Positions 32,366 to 43,836 of a stretch of 64,000 nucleotides of DNA are shown here, piece by piece. The notes beneath the pieces are model-generated. The model had not been told where the DNA came from and did not search any database. It saw only the letters and a list, made by a program, of their open reading frames with translations. This DNA is from Okapia johnstoni. Taxonomy: Eukaryota > Chordata > Mammalia > Artiodactyla > Giraffidae. The first letter of the stretch is position 1, and every line of letters starts with the position of its first letter. The stretch spans positions 48,922,001-48,986,000 of the forward strand of contig CM044320.1 of assembly GCA_024291935.2 (NCBI GenBank). Direction: 5' to 3'. The position numbers were made by a program, and so were the translations under genes.

Positions 32366-33934
32366 TCAGTGAATAAATACCCAAACATGTCAAAATAAGC
32401 TTCTCATATATACGTGAGAGAAGGCTGAATACCACCATCCCACAGGCTATTAGCCCTCATTTATTATATAGTTTAAAATATCCATAAAGGTGTAATTCTC
32501 AGTTCTAGTTCTGAGGGATCCTGATGGGCGCCCAGGCGCTTCTGACTGATAACTCTGCTGAGAAACTTTGTTCTAAAGCCAGAATATTATGCAACATAAC
32601 CAGCGTGAAGACAAGTACTGGGAAACCTTCCTCTTTCATGTACCTGTGTTCCTCTGAAGTAAAACAACCCCCAGGTGCACACCATATATTTCACTGATTC
32701 TTTCATCTACCCATCCATCCATCTAAAATTTTTGAGACCCTTCTACAATCTGCGAGGCATCCTCTCAGACAGGTGAGAAGCAAAGTGAACCTTTGCATGT
32801 AAATCAGACTCTACTCCAGAAAGGTTTAAAACAAACACCCACTTGTGTAAGAAACTTCAAGATGAACAACACAGGCACAGCGAGGGTTTAAACGAAGAGC
32901 GGGAAAATGGCAGCTTTCATCTATCTATTTCTCTTAAGAAAACATCCTAGGCCCTGATCTCGGGGTTAACATGAAAGCCTGCTCAATAAAAAGCAGGATT
33001 TCCTATTTCCTATAGAGGATTTAACTAGGATTTTGAGGCTGGGCTGTGAGCTTCATGTCTTCTTCAATAACCCTTTCAAATGTTCATACAGCGGGGCTTG
33101 TTTGGCATCAGTCTAACTTGTGGGGATCGAGAGTTTGGCTGAGTTAGAGGCTTATGGCATTTCTTCCCTTGCATCACACATTATACATTTTGATGCAGAG
33201 CATCTATTCTTTGATTTTTCTTTTCTCCTTCACTCTCCAGAAATCCAAGGCTTTAACTGATTTTCTGTTGCTGAAATGTGCCCCCACCTTGCACTCTCTG
33301 CAACTTGACAATGCCATTTGGTTTACATTTTTCTCAAAGTCAGCAGCCTCGTTTTTAAAAAAACTGTCACCCCTTTTTTTTCCTCCAGGTGAGTCATTTT
33401 TATGGAGGCTGTGGTTATAGCTGAAACAGGAAGCGCCAGGAATTCCTGAAGTCTGGCTGAAAGCGAGGCCAGGCTCACCTGATTTATCCTCCTTTTAAGA
33501 GGCTGTCTTGGCCTGGTTGTTTATAGTCTTTGGCATGGTTTTCTCTCCTATCACCGACCCTACCCTCTGGCCATGATTTCTTGAGACATCAAAAGCTTCA
33601 GAGTCAATTCTTTGTCACTTTTGCAATTCTTCAAAGGCTCCATTACTTAGCTAACCCCTTCCTTCCCCAACCACACAAGTAAAAAGTGACCAATCACTGC
33701 TCAGAGACTGATTGATGAGTCCAGAAGTCAGCTGCTAGGTTATGTGGCTTTTTCTGGGGCAACATGGTAAGTTGCTGAAGAAAGGGGAGTTGAGAGGTGA
33801 ACTTAGATTTTTTTTTTTTTTTTAACACTCAACAACCCCTCGTTTCAACAGGGCCAGGAGTAGACCAGCTTCCTGATGTGCTGGCTCAAGGTAGATGAGC
33901 CTGCAGAGGGCTCCGAGCACTGGGCTTTGGTGGA
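32366..33934. other. Repeat-poor, single-copy block
   Basis: No transposon signature over about 1.5 kb apart from a T run at 33811-33824. An 88-codon plus frame (33154-33420) is present without a domain I recognise. The lack of repeats in a repeat-dense window may indicate constraint. Confidence 0.45.
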
Positions 33935-34066
33935 GTCACAAGACAAAAGGAGCCTGGGTCTCTGACTCACCACGCAGACGGTGGTGCACCCAACACACAT
34001 GAACAAGCATTCTACTGTGTTGAGCTGCTGAGATGTGGAAATTGTTTGTTACAGCAGCCTGCTTAC
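33935..34066 (+). mobile_element. LTR-like 3' end
   Basis: AGGAGCCTGGGTCTCTGACTC, GTTGAGCTGCTGAGATGTGG and TTGTTTGTTACAGCAGCCTGC, the standard end of old MaLR-type LTRs. Confidence 0.6.
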
Positions 34067-35030
34067 CCTAAAAGGGATAGGAACACACAACAGGACTGCT
34101 GGGGGAGACGGGCACTAGGCTGTTCCTTCCAAGGACCAAGGAATCAGAAGCGTGCAGGAGAGGGATCTACCATGGCTGCATGTGGCCTCCACGTGACCCG
34201 ATTCTCACCCACTCACAGCCATCTACTGGAAGAGCAAATACCACAACAGACTTTGAAATGATTATGCCAACTCAGGTACCTACACCACTGGAACTTCCCC
34301 CCACCCCCAAGAGCACACACCAATAGCATCTCTGTGAGGTAGACTGAACAGGGACTGTTCTCATTCACACATCATAAAAGAAACCCATGGTGGGGTAATT
34401 ATCCAGCCCAAGTTACCCAGACAGTGAATAAAGTCAAAACTAAAATGCAGATTCTAGACTTTGGATTTTAAAGATCATGCCCATCACAGTAGTTGATAAT
34501 GGGAATCTTCACTTAAGGGCTATGGAAGAGACACATTTCTCTGGGGATGAAAAACCTTTAAATGCCTTCTAAGTCTATTAACTGAAAACATATGAAATTT
34601 TAGCATCTTTTATTTTTCTCCACAATTAAAATTATTCACATGGCAATTTCTCCTTTTCAGTGAAACTCCCAGATGAATGGATTATTTTTTATATAACCAA
34701 TCAACTCCAAAATGAAAAGTAACAGTAAACTCCTCTTCTACTACCTTTTATCTTCAGTTTAGCATTTTTCCAGCCTCACCACAACTCCCTTCTCTGCTTG
34801 GTGGTGACTACCCTTTTTCCAGAGCCTCTGAAAGTTTAAACTGGAAAGAATCCTCCAGATTCTTGAAGACCCTCATCTCCAACAGGACCTGTCCCCATCA
34901 CATACATACATAAATAAAAATCCTACCCTGGGTCACACAACCAGAAAATACTAGATTGGAATGGCCCAAAGACCCAAGAAAGCAGGAAAAGTCTACATTT
35001 ACTTCAACCCTAAGGTTCACCTTCTTTCCT
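34067..35030. other. No gene or repeat recognised
   Basis: Single-copy-looking, A/T-rich after 34540. Confidence 0.4.
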
Positions 35031-35043
35031 CATCATCTTTTTA

Positions 35044-35203
35044 GTAGCAGTGTAAGTGTTAGTCACTCAGTCATGTCTGACTTGATGCAACCTCATGGAC
35101 TGTAGCCCATCAGACTCCTCTGTCCATGGAATTCTCCAAGCAAGAATACTGGAGTGGGTAGCCATTCCCTTCCCCAGGGGATCTTCCTGACCCAAGGAAG
35201 CCC
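35044..35203 (-). mobile_element. Bov-tA SINE, internally deleted, 13-bp TSD
   Basis: CATCATCTTTTTA (35031-35043) and CATTATCTTTTTA (35204-35216) flank the copy. It passes from GATCTTCCTGACCCA straight to GGAAGCCCC, so most of the tRNA head is deleted. Confidence 0.9.
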
Positions 35204-35254
35204 CATTATCTTTTTAAAGACACTTAAATATAGTGAGATGTAAGCCTCAGAAAG

Positions 35255-35507
35255 ATGATATGACACAGTGGTTGAGAACATGAACTCTGAGGCTGGAGGG
35301 CCTAGATTCAAACCCTGGCTCTGTAAATATTAGCAGTGTGACCCTGGGTAAGTTATTTAACTTTGCCATGCCTAAATTTCCTTATCTGTAAAATGGGCAT
35401 GATAATGATGTTCAATTAATAGGACTGTGATGATTAAATGATCAAAATGTACACAAAACCTCCAGAATGGTGTCAGTGCACAGTAAACATGGCTATTATT
35501 ACTACCT
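35255..35507 (+). mobile_element. MIR SINE, full length
   Basis: All parts are present: GACACAGTGGTTGAGAAC head, CAAACCCTGGCTCTG, GTGACCCTGGGTAAGTTATT, TGTAAAATGGGCATGATAAT, and a GTCAGTGCACAGTAAACATGG end. Confidence 0.85.
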
Positions 35508-35509
35508 TT

Positions 35510-36050
35510 TCTTTTTTCTGCAAAGACAAGAATTTGAGCAACCAGCTTGCCTCTTAACAGTTTTGTCCTTCAGCTTTTCAATTCAAAGTTAATTATGCAT
35601 CATGAGCATCTATCACTTGCCCAAGTTCAATGATTTAGTCATTAAATGCAACTTCCTAGGTTAAGCTGGTGGGCTTCCCTGTGGATCTTGGCTTTATTTC
35701 ATCTGATTGCCTTGAAAGTTGTTCACAAAAGACGACCCTGGTCCAGAGGTTTTCCATAATAGAGCTTTCACCTCCTACACGTCTCCAGTCTGCAGCACTA
35801 GTCGGATTACACTTTGCGAAATCCGCATTCTCATGGAATCTGGGCTCTGAGTGCAATGACTACGAATTTAACCCGGATGGGTACAGTGCTCAATGTGGAG
35901 GAAAACAAAGCTGTAAAAATTCAGGGAATGAAATGGCAGCTTTCCGCAACACTTTTGGGGCATCACTATTTAAGTGAAATTTGGAGATGGAGGGAGAGAC
36001 GACCAGGGTATAAAAGTGAAAAATGAGGAGAGGGGAGAAGGAAGTGAGGG
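35510..36050. other. CpG-retaining single-copy block, 102-codon frame
   Basis: A 102-codon plus frame (35669-35977) overlaps a 66-codon minus frame (35656-35856). I recognise no domain. The stretch 35720-35950 keeps about eight CpG dinucleotides (for example TTTGCGAAATCCGC and AACCCGGATG), unusual for single-copy ruminant DNA. It could be a conserved non-coding element, a small CpG-poor promoter or an unannotated exon. Confidence 0.35.
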
Positions 36051-36054
36051 TAGA

Positions 36055-36300
36055 CTGCTTGGTGTGATGGAAAGGAGCTGGGATTTGCCCTTGGGATGCC
36101 AAAATCCTGGCTCTGCTGCTTATCAGCTATGTGACCTTCCACAAAATCACTCACCTTTCTGAGCCTTATTTTTCCAGAGTTTTTAAATGGGATCATCATC
36201 ATCATCATCTCACTGACCTCACAGAGTTGCTAGGAGGCTTATAAAAGAAGACATGCATGAAATGCTTTCGAGAAACTGCCAAGCAGAGAGCAGGGTTATT
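36055..36300 (+). mobile_element. MIR SINE carrying an ATC repeat
   Basis: CCTGGCTCTGCTGCTTATCAG, TATGTGACCTTCCACAAAATC, CTTTCTGAGCCTTATTTTTCC. A six-unit ATC expansion (about 36190-36208) replaces the usual ATAATAAT segment. Confidence 0.8.
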
Positions 36301-36584
36301 AATAACTCTTTGAAGACCACAGAGGTTAATGTAAAGTGATGGAAAGGAGAGGTAGTGAGTGGGCTTTTGAAACATTATGGTAAAGGAGAAATATTCAAAA
36401 GATAGCTTAAAAATAACCCCTGAGGGTGTGAACCAGCCTTCATTGGGCAGCCTGAGCAGAAGCAGGAAGACAAAGCATGGACTGTTCTGGTCCCATCACA
36501 CACGCCAGTCCAGGCTGTATGCTCACAATGAGAGAACAGAATGCTCAAAAGTAGCAGTTTGTAGCCTCCTCTGCTTGGCAGAAT

Positions 36585-37115
36585 GGCCCCCTCAGTGATG
36601 CTGGCACCCTAATCTTGGAACCTGTGAATATGAGTGTGACATAGGAAAGGGACTTTGCAGATGTAAGCTGGGCCTTAAATTATGGACAGCATACTGGATT
36701 ACTCAGGTGGGCACATCTAATCACTAAGCCCTTTAAAAGCAGTGAACTTTCTCTGGCTGGAGAGAGATGAGGCCTAAATGAGGTCAGAGAGATTCAAAGT
36801 GTGAGAAGGACTCAACTGGCCAGAGCTGGCTTTGGAGGTGAAGGGGGCCAGGAGCCAGGGGGGTACCAGGAAGCCTCCAGAAGCTGAGAAAGACCTTTGG
36901 TTAACAGCCAAGAAATGGAGACCCCAGTCCAACAACAGCATGGAGCTGAGCTGTGCGAGCAACCTGGATAAGCCTGGAAGCCAGTTCTTCCCAGAAGCCT
37001 CCAAAGAAGAGCTGACTGGCTGACACCTTGATCTCAGCCTGTGAGACTCCGAGCAGAGAAACCAGATGAAACCTCTCCCCACCCAGACTTGTGACTCACA
37101 GAACTGAGATAATAC
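36585..37115 (+). mobile_element. MaLR/MLT1-like LTR
   Basis: ACCTGTGAATATGAGTGTGAC, GGGACTTTGCAGATGTAAGC, GGATTACTCAGGTGGGC, GACACCTTGATCTCAGCCTG and GATAATACATTTG appear in the order of an ancient LTR of about 500 bp. It is a solo LTR. The overlapping 120-codon minus frame is incidental. Confidence 0.75.
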
Positions 37116-37610
37116 ATTTGTCTGGGGATGTGTCATAAAAGCAATGGGAGACTACCACACTTCTCAAAACACCCTTGATCCCATCTTCCCCAGACCTCAG
37201 CTGGCCAGGTTCCCATGGGCTGAGACTGATGCTCCACACTCTGTCCCTACATCCCAGGTAAGTGGCTCTGGGAACAAGAGTTTGTCTCTCTGTGGCTGCA
37301 TGACTAACATCCATTCTTCCACAAACCCACTCCTGTCCCCAACCTGTGCCACTCAGACATCAGTGAGGATCCCTTTCCATCTTGCCAAGGAAAGACACAC
37401 AGTGCAAAAGACACCAGTCTGGAAAGCCCGAGATTCAAGCTAGAGGCCTGGGACAGACCTTTTATCCTCTCAGGGCCTTAGTATCCTCGTCTTTAAAATG
37501 ATCAGATGCTCTCTAATATATGTTGCTGGTGACTTCAGAGGTCATATCTTGGCTATACCATTTCAAACAAGCCTTGAGCTAATAAAGAGCTTTCCTTTTC
37601 ACAAAGCATA
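37116..37610. other. No gene or repeat recognised
   Basis: A 99-codon plus frame (37144-37443) has no recognised domain. Confidence 0.4.
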
Positions 37611-37611
37611 A

Positions 37612-37830
37612 TGGATAAATTTTTGTATAGAATGATGACTCTGGAGTCAGCAAGAAATGGATTAACATTCTCACTGCTCAGTTCAAAAGTGGTGAGTGCC
37701 ATGCTGGGCAAGGGACTAAGCCTCTCTGGGCTAACACACCTATTACAGATGGAACTGGTAAGGATAATGCGTAAGCCATTTACACAATGCCTTGGCTGGA
37801 CAAAATGCTCAATTAAGTGGTGGTTTCTCG
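37612..37830 (+). mobile_element. MIR SINE, diverged
   Basis: GATGACTCTGGAGTCAGCAAG, then GGGCAAGGGACTAAGCCTCTC and GATAATGCGTAAGCC. Confidence 0.6.
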
Positions 37831-38383
37831 GATGAAGAAAATGATGATGACAATGAACTTTTGTTGACCAAGTTCTCAGTAGACATTCAAAAGCCATGAT
37901 CTTCCCTTATGTATTGAGGTCTGTGCTCTCATGTCTCACAAACATCCCTGAAGTTTACTTAGAACTGAAAAGTTGAGAAACCAACTAACTGGAAAGCATC
38001 TCATTTGTCTCTTCAATAGAGAAGTAGGGCTTACTTAATAAAGTCTCCTCTGACAGGAGAAAGATAAAATGTCAGTTTAATGATGGAGCATTGATTTTGC
38101 TTGGATATATTGTCACTTTGGTCCATCTCTGTCATTTACTGAGCAAAATCCCTCTCGCAGACTACATAGGCAAATCAATAAAGATGGACCATCCACTTTG
38201 AGTATTTGTGGACTTGACTTGTCAAGTTAGCATCTAGACCAAAAGGTGAGTCACTCTCTTAAGAAAGTTGTTCTGATGGTAAATTTGGGGTCCTCCCCTA
38301 AAGACCAGTTCATGACAGGTGAGGTTTTGGATAGCTGGAAGGAGCTGGCAGTGGAGCATAAGCACAAACTAAGAGGCACACAT
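37831..38383. other. No gene or repeat recognised
   Basis: Single-copy-looking. Confidence 0.4.
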
Positions 38384-38576
38384 GCTCCAGAGCCCATGAG
38401 CTGCAACTACTGAGCCCACACACCATGACTACTGAAGCCTGGGCACCTAGAGCCCATGCTTCACAACAAGAGAAGCCACTGCCATGAAAAGCCTGCTCAC
38501 GGCAACTAGAGAAAACCCGTCTGCAGCAATGAAGATCCAATGCAGCCAAACATTAATTAATTAATTAAAAACAAAC
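38384..38576 (+). mobile_element. CHR-1-like SINE
   Basis: Tail part of a cetartiodactyl tRNA-Glu SINE: CATGAGCTGCAACTACTGAG, AGCCCATGCTTCACAACAAG, GGCAACTAGAGAAAACC, AGCAATGAAGATCCAATGCAG, then an ATTA repeat. Confidence 0.78.
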
Positions 38577-39232
38577 TAGTGGGCACACATCTCCCACCTT
38601 TGCTGGGCTGTGCCTTGGGAAGGTCCTGGTTAAAATACCTTGACCTCAGCTTCCTCAATGGTGAAAGGGGAGACTGTGGTGATTACAGAAAAGGCCACAT
38701 GCAGAGAACTTCACCCCTAACCAATAAACCTGTCTGCAGGCCTTTATAAATTACTGGCTGTACACAGAGTCCCAACCTGGATATGGAGGGTACGCTCTGA
38801 AGAATCAGAAAACAAGGGCCCTTTTCTCGAGCCACTAACAACCCAGGAGGGAGTTTGTACTAAAGACAACTCAATTAGGCTGAATTAATTGAAACAGGTG
38901 ACTTCAGAGACACCTGCTTTTCCCCAGATCAGAATACTATAATAATAGCATCAGGTTTTGAACAGTTAGATTGCATTTTCAGAGATAATATGCCCAGAGA
39001 GCATAACAGATGAGCTTTTTAAAAATGTAATGGGGGCACTATACACAGGCCTATGTTGCAGGAAATGAAGCCCTCCTGGATGAGTAACAGACAATAGAGG
39101 CTTGCATTTCTTTTTCCTCTTCTTAGAGCCAAGTGCCCCATATTAGCAGTCTCTCCTCAGATAGGAGTTAGGGATCTTGAGAAACTAATGCCATTCTTTT
39201 AGGTCACAAGGTTGCTTATTGGGGCAGAGCTT
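38577..39232. other. No gene or repeat recognised
   Basis: Nothing identifiable. Confidence 0.4.
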
Positions 39233-39243
39233 AAGTATCTTCT

Positions 39244-39367
39244 GCTGCTAAGTCGCTTCAGTCGTGTCCGACTCTGTGCGACCCCATAGACGGCAGCCCA
39301 CCAGGCTCCCCTGTCCCTGGGATTCTCCAGGCAAGAACACTGGAGTGGGTTGCCATTGCCTTCTCCG
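39244..39367 (-). mobile_element. Bov-A monomer SINE with perfect 11-bp TSD
   Basis: AAGTATCTTCT at 39233-39243 and 39368-39378 around one reverse Bov-A unit. Little diverged and therefore probably young. Confidence 0.93.
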
Positions 39368-39378
39368 AAGTATCTTCT

Positions 39379-40558
39379 AGAAGAGTCCAAAGGTTTTGGA
39401 ACAATTACGAATATTAATTTTTTAAGATGAGGATGGAAATATCCAAGCCATTCTGTCATGTTGCCTGTATACTCATCTGATAAGATCACAAAGGCACTGA
39501 GTGTATAACACAGCAGGGACACGTGTTCATTCTGCCAAGCATTGCAAAGGAGAACATCAGTCAGGATGTGTATGGGGGCGTGGAGGAAAAAATAATGAGT
39601 AGTGATGAGACTTCAGCTACCAGTCACCCACAATCATCAGATTTATTACTTCGTAAGCATATCTTTTACAGGCTATATTTATACTATTTGGTGAAAGTAA
39701 AAATAAAATAAGGCAGAAGAACAGTGATAAATTTCCTTTCTTGACTAGATAGGTAATGTGTAGTATCTCTAAGTCTGCTCAAAGGTAAGTGTCAAAGCAT
39801 CCTTTAATAGACCAAGTATGTGCATAAAAAGAGCACTTCCTCCAAAAATACATATCTGAATTATATGAGTGTGCTTCATGGTGTCAGGTGACTTTTCACA
39901 AACAAAGATATTTGTGAAATGATGCTTTATTTTTATGCCTGCTCAGAAAGTTCACAATTTTTAATTCTTTTCCCTTATTCTGAAAGGAGGTAGGTTTGTT
40001 TCCAGGGTGCTTTTGTGGATAAATGAAGTAAAATATCATTTGGAAGAATGAAACTAAAAGCTAAATTAAGTATCTATATTTAGGATGGCATGAGGATCTC
40101 AGAATATTGAAGTCAATATTTTACTACTGGTGTATGACTAGGATAACAAGTTACAGACATGCCCAGCAGTAAGGCTTATCTCAAGAGGCCATTCTGAATC
40201 AACGTGTCATACAACCAGAATTGGGATTTTTTTTCCCTTTATTTTGACCCAGAGACTGCGGGTGCCTTTTAAGGACTCAATTCTTCTATGGTTGTCATGT
40301 ATGTGCCTAAGTAGCATCCCCTTCTACAGGACACACAATTAGAGAGTAAGCATGTTCTTCCAGTTCATGGGTGACATGGATTTCAAGCAGCCCCCCCCCT
40401 CTGCTTTCCTCCTCTTGCTCCTGTTCTAAACCCCATCCGCTTTCTCCTTTCTCATCGCAAACCTTAACAATGCGGCAGTAAGCCCTCACTTTCTGATTCA
40501 TCAGGACCCCCTCTGTTCTCCACCAGCTATAATTTGGTTTCTGTCACTCTCCTCTCTG
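39379..40558. other. Repeat-poor block
   Basis: No transposon signature. A 9-C run lies at about 40391-40399. Short open frames only. Confidence 0.4.
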
Positions 40559-40559
40559 C

Positions 40560-40737
40560 AATCATCATTCTCAAAATGTACTAGTTCCAGACCAGCAACA
40601 TCAGCATCACTGGGGATCTTAATAGAAGTAAAAATTATTGAACCTTGTGTCTGGGGATGTACCCATCAATCTGAGTATGAAAGAGCCCTGCAAGTGGATC
40701 CTGACACATGCGAAAGTTTGAGAACCACCACTCCATG
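40560..40737 (+). mobile_element. MER5A (hAT-Charlie)
   Basis: CCAGACCAGCAACATCAGCATCAC, GGGGATGTACCCATCAATCTGA and AAAGTTTGAGAACCACCACTCC cover the element end to end. Confidence 0.85.
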
Positions 40738-40839
40738 GAGACTGCTAGCATGGTGGTTACCAAGGTGACCAAAAATCAATTCTCATCTCTCACTGTTCAT
40801 CGCTGAAGAAAACCCCTTCTTATGGGAAATTGTACATGG

Positions 40840-41360
40840 TACCTTTGATACTGCCCTCCCCAGTTCCCCTTCTACTTCTTGAATTGTTCCTTTTCATTCT
40901 CCCCCACCTCTTCCTGTCTCCCTAAAGCAGATTTTTCCAAGCAGTTGCTACTGGCCCTCTTCTCTTCACTCCATACATCGCTCCCTGGGAAACTCACCCA
41001 CTTCCCTGGCTCAGGTCGTGATGGCTGACCTGAGCCAGGGGAGCTTCACCTCTCCAATTGTATTCTCTGGCTTTACCTTTAGCTTCAACTGATTTGCCAT
41101 TGGTTTCAAAAGCCTCAAAGACCAACTGTGACACCAATTACTTCAAAGACCGACTGTGAGTCATAATACAGAATTGTCAGATAAAAAATCAACACCCGTC
41201 TTACCACATCTGTATCTCCCTGAATTTCCACTCTTCTTCTGCCTCTCAATCCCTTAATACAGAAACCTCTTTCTCTCCACCATCTCTTGTTTTCCAAATA
41301 CCTACTAAGTCCTTTTGCCTATACTTTCCTCCAATCTTTCTCATATACTTTGCTGTTTTA
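40840..41360 (+). mobile_element. L2 ORF2 relic
   Basis: CTGGCCCTCTTCTCTTCACTCC followed by ATCGCTCCCTGGGAAACTCA matches the L2 reverse-transcriptase region. The frame is lost. A 14-bp perfect inverted repeat (41004-41040) sits inside. Confidence 0.5.
41004..41040. repeat. Perfect 14-bp inverted repeat, 9-nt spacer
   Basis: CCCTGGCTCAGGTC (41004-41017) and GACCTGAGCCAGGG (41027-41040) are exact reverse complements around GTGATGGCT. Confidence 0.95.
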
Positions 41361-41779
41361 CTTGGTAGATTATTTTTTTTGGCTCTGCAGGGAGCAGGAG
41401 TACAATCTGAGTGTCACAGAGTGAAAGTCAAGGAGACAGAGATTATGACTTGTTTTAAGGAAGCACTTTCTAAGTCAGGCGTTCTCAGATGGGTTCAGGA
41501 ATTCCCTGTCTCTAGACATGTTTAAACAAAGGCTGGCTGATGCTATAACAGAGGTTCAACAGCCAATGAGTGGTTGGACTTGATGACATTTGATATCCCA
41601 TCCAACCTTGAGATTATATGGGTCATTTAATTACCATTTTCTTTCAAGCCCTCATTGCTCACCTCTTCCCCACAGTGCGAACAATGTTTCAGTCCCCAAT
41701 CTATGTCTGATGCTTCAGGAAGTCCTCGTTTTTCTCTGCTTTTCTTTGTGGCCTTATTTTCCCTCTGCAAATCCTCACA

Positions 41780-41885
41780 CATGTATATGAAGATTCGTTC
41801 ACTCATTTGCCCCACCTACTATATGCAAGGTGCTGGAAATACAGAATTGGATGCCTGCATATACCTTCCAGGTGGAGAGCCTACA
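41780..41885 (-). mobile_element. Antisense L2 3' end
   Basis: TTCGTTCACTCATTTGCCCC, ACCTACTATATGCAAGGTGC, GGAAATACAGAATTGGATGC. Confidence 0.55.
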
Positions 41886-41889
41886 TCAT

Positions 41890-41972
41890 AGGCTATAGCA
41901 CAGACCCAGCAATCTGAGTTTTAATAAGCCCTCCAGGTGACCCTGTTGCTGGCTAAAGTCTGAGAACTACTA
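41890..41972 (+). mobile_element. MER5A fragment
   Basis: AGCAATCTGAGTTTTAATAAGCC, CTCCAGGTGACCCTG and AAGTCTGAGAACTACT are the right half of MER5A. Confidence 0.72.
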
Positions 41973-43200
41973 AAATAGGCTAAAGTGTGCATGAAGTTTT
42001 TGTAGAAGGTCATTATGTGACAAGGGACTCGTCTCTGCCTGGTGAATCCAAATGCCATGGCAACCATCTGATGAAAGAATTGCTAATAAGGATGCTTCTC
42101 AGGGAAATTTTTGGAAAGCACACCTTAGTTTCTTTAAATGCCCATTTTCATGTCATATTTTGTCAAGCGCACATGTACTTGATTAAACCCACTAAACTGT
42201 ATCAATTATTCTTCTATTTATCCTTCTGCACTGAACAGAAGCAGAGTGAACTTGAGTGCTAAATCTCACAGAATTGAACTCTAAAGATTTTCAGACAAAT
42301 GTAATGGTTTCCAAGTTGTTTAACTATCAGCTCAGCTTAGGGAGCATGATTACATAAGACCAATTAAAAATTTGAAATTAGATTGCCAATGATCACCATG
42401 GAATCAAATTAAAGGACATATTGAAATTCCCCCTTCATCTCCAACTTCTCAAAAACCAAGGAGAAACAAGTTTAGGAAGGCAATATGGCACAGTAAAGGC
42501 AGTCCTCATCCAGTAGGATTTTGGGGGAGGAGGGGTTAAAAAAAGAGGGTAGGAGGGCTTCTGAGTAAGGTAATATATCTGCATACTTCATTAACAAAAT
42601 ATTATTAACATAGGAGGACACTACCCATGGAAGGATCAGGAGCCACATGAGAGGGTTACTGTCTGCACTTGGATTTCAAGTTATATATAGTGGAGGGAGT
42701 AATTTGCATGGGGGAAAAAGTGACATTCAGACCAAAGATGCTTTCTAAACGCAATTGGTATTTGTGTGAATTTGGCTGAGGTCAGCTTTTTTTTTTTTTT
42801 TTTCAGGATACAGAGATAGATTGCCAGCCTGCTCACAACATACATGATTTAACAGGCACACTATTATATTAACACATATTTCTACAGCACTTAAAGTTTA
42901 GAGAATGCTTCTGTCACCTGATATGGGCAAAGGTAAGGTAATATAAATTATATATATGTTTTTACAACCAGTATGGGAAGGACACTAACAAATAAGTATC
43001 AACAGCCTGCTGCAAATAACCACACTAGCACATACTGTCTAACCCCTGGCCCTCGTATATTGTTAATTATAGAGGTAAACCAAGGAATCCCGGAAAAAGT
43101 CTTTTTAAAAATCAGACTTATTAAGGGTCTGTTGTACTTCTATGTACCTGCATGTAAAAAGTATTACAAATGCAAATCCTGAGTATAGTGTGAATGGAGA
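41973..43200. other. No gene; T tract
   Basis: No transposon family recognised. A run of about 18 T lies at 42787-42804. Open frames are short. Confidence 0.4.
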
Positions 43201-43204
43201 ACAC

Positions 43205-43700
43205 ATGCATTAGATACTTTTAAAAATGCAATCTCTCCGTGGTTTGGACTTCAACCAATGGGTACGAATGAATGAATAGTTTGCACGGATTCTGAACTAA
43301 GATATTAGAGAAAATTGGAAGTTTATACACCAAAACTTATTGCACATATCTGTGAAAACTTAAACACATATCCCATGTTATAAAGAAGCAGATTATAGAG
43401 ACAATAGAAAAATCAGAGGCTGCCAGGGGTCTGGGCTGGGGGGAGAAGGGATAGAGTAAAGGGGATTTCAAGGGCTGTGAAACTACTCTGCACGATACCA
43501 TAATAGGGGATATATGGCACTATGAGATGTCAAAACCCACAGAACTGTACAAGACAAGAAGTGGATCCTAAACTATGGACCACTAAAAACAAACACCATC
43601 ATGACAGAGCATGCTAACCTGCTGATAGTAACAATGTGCCAATACTTGTCCATCAATTGTAACAAATAAACCACATTAACGCAAGGTACAATAGTAAGGA
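43205..43700 (+). mobile_element. Old L1 3' end relic
   Basis: ACCAAAACTTATTGCACATAT, GAGGCTGCCAGGGGTCTGGG, AACCCACAGAACTGTACAAG and GTGCCAATACTTGTCCATCAATTG follow the order of an old mammalian L1 3' UTR. Confidence 0.55.
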
Positions 43701-43750
43701 AGCTGTAAGCGGGGTGAGAGGAGGTCTATGTGAACACTCTGTACTATCTA

Positions 43751-43836
43751 TTCAGTTCAGTTCAGTTGCTCAGTCATGTCCAACTCGTTGCGACCCCATG
43801 ACCCACAGCACGCCAGGCCTCCCTGTCCATCACCAA
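43751..43836 (-). mobile_element. BovB 3' tail fragment, copy G
   Basis: Antisense BovB end: TTCAGTTCAGTTCAGTTGCTC to AGGCCTCCCTGTCCATCACCA, about 86 bp. Confidence 0.8.

Noticed and set aside
36585..37115. A recent endogenous retrovirus
   Set aside because: Only a worn solo LTR is present, without internal gag, pol or env sequence. The same holds for 7495-7985 and 59135-59738.
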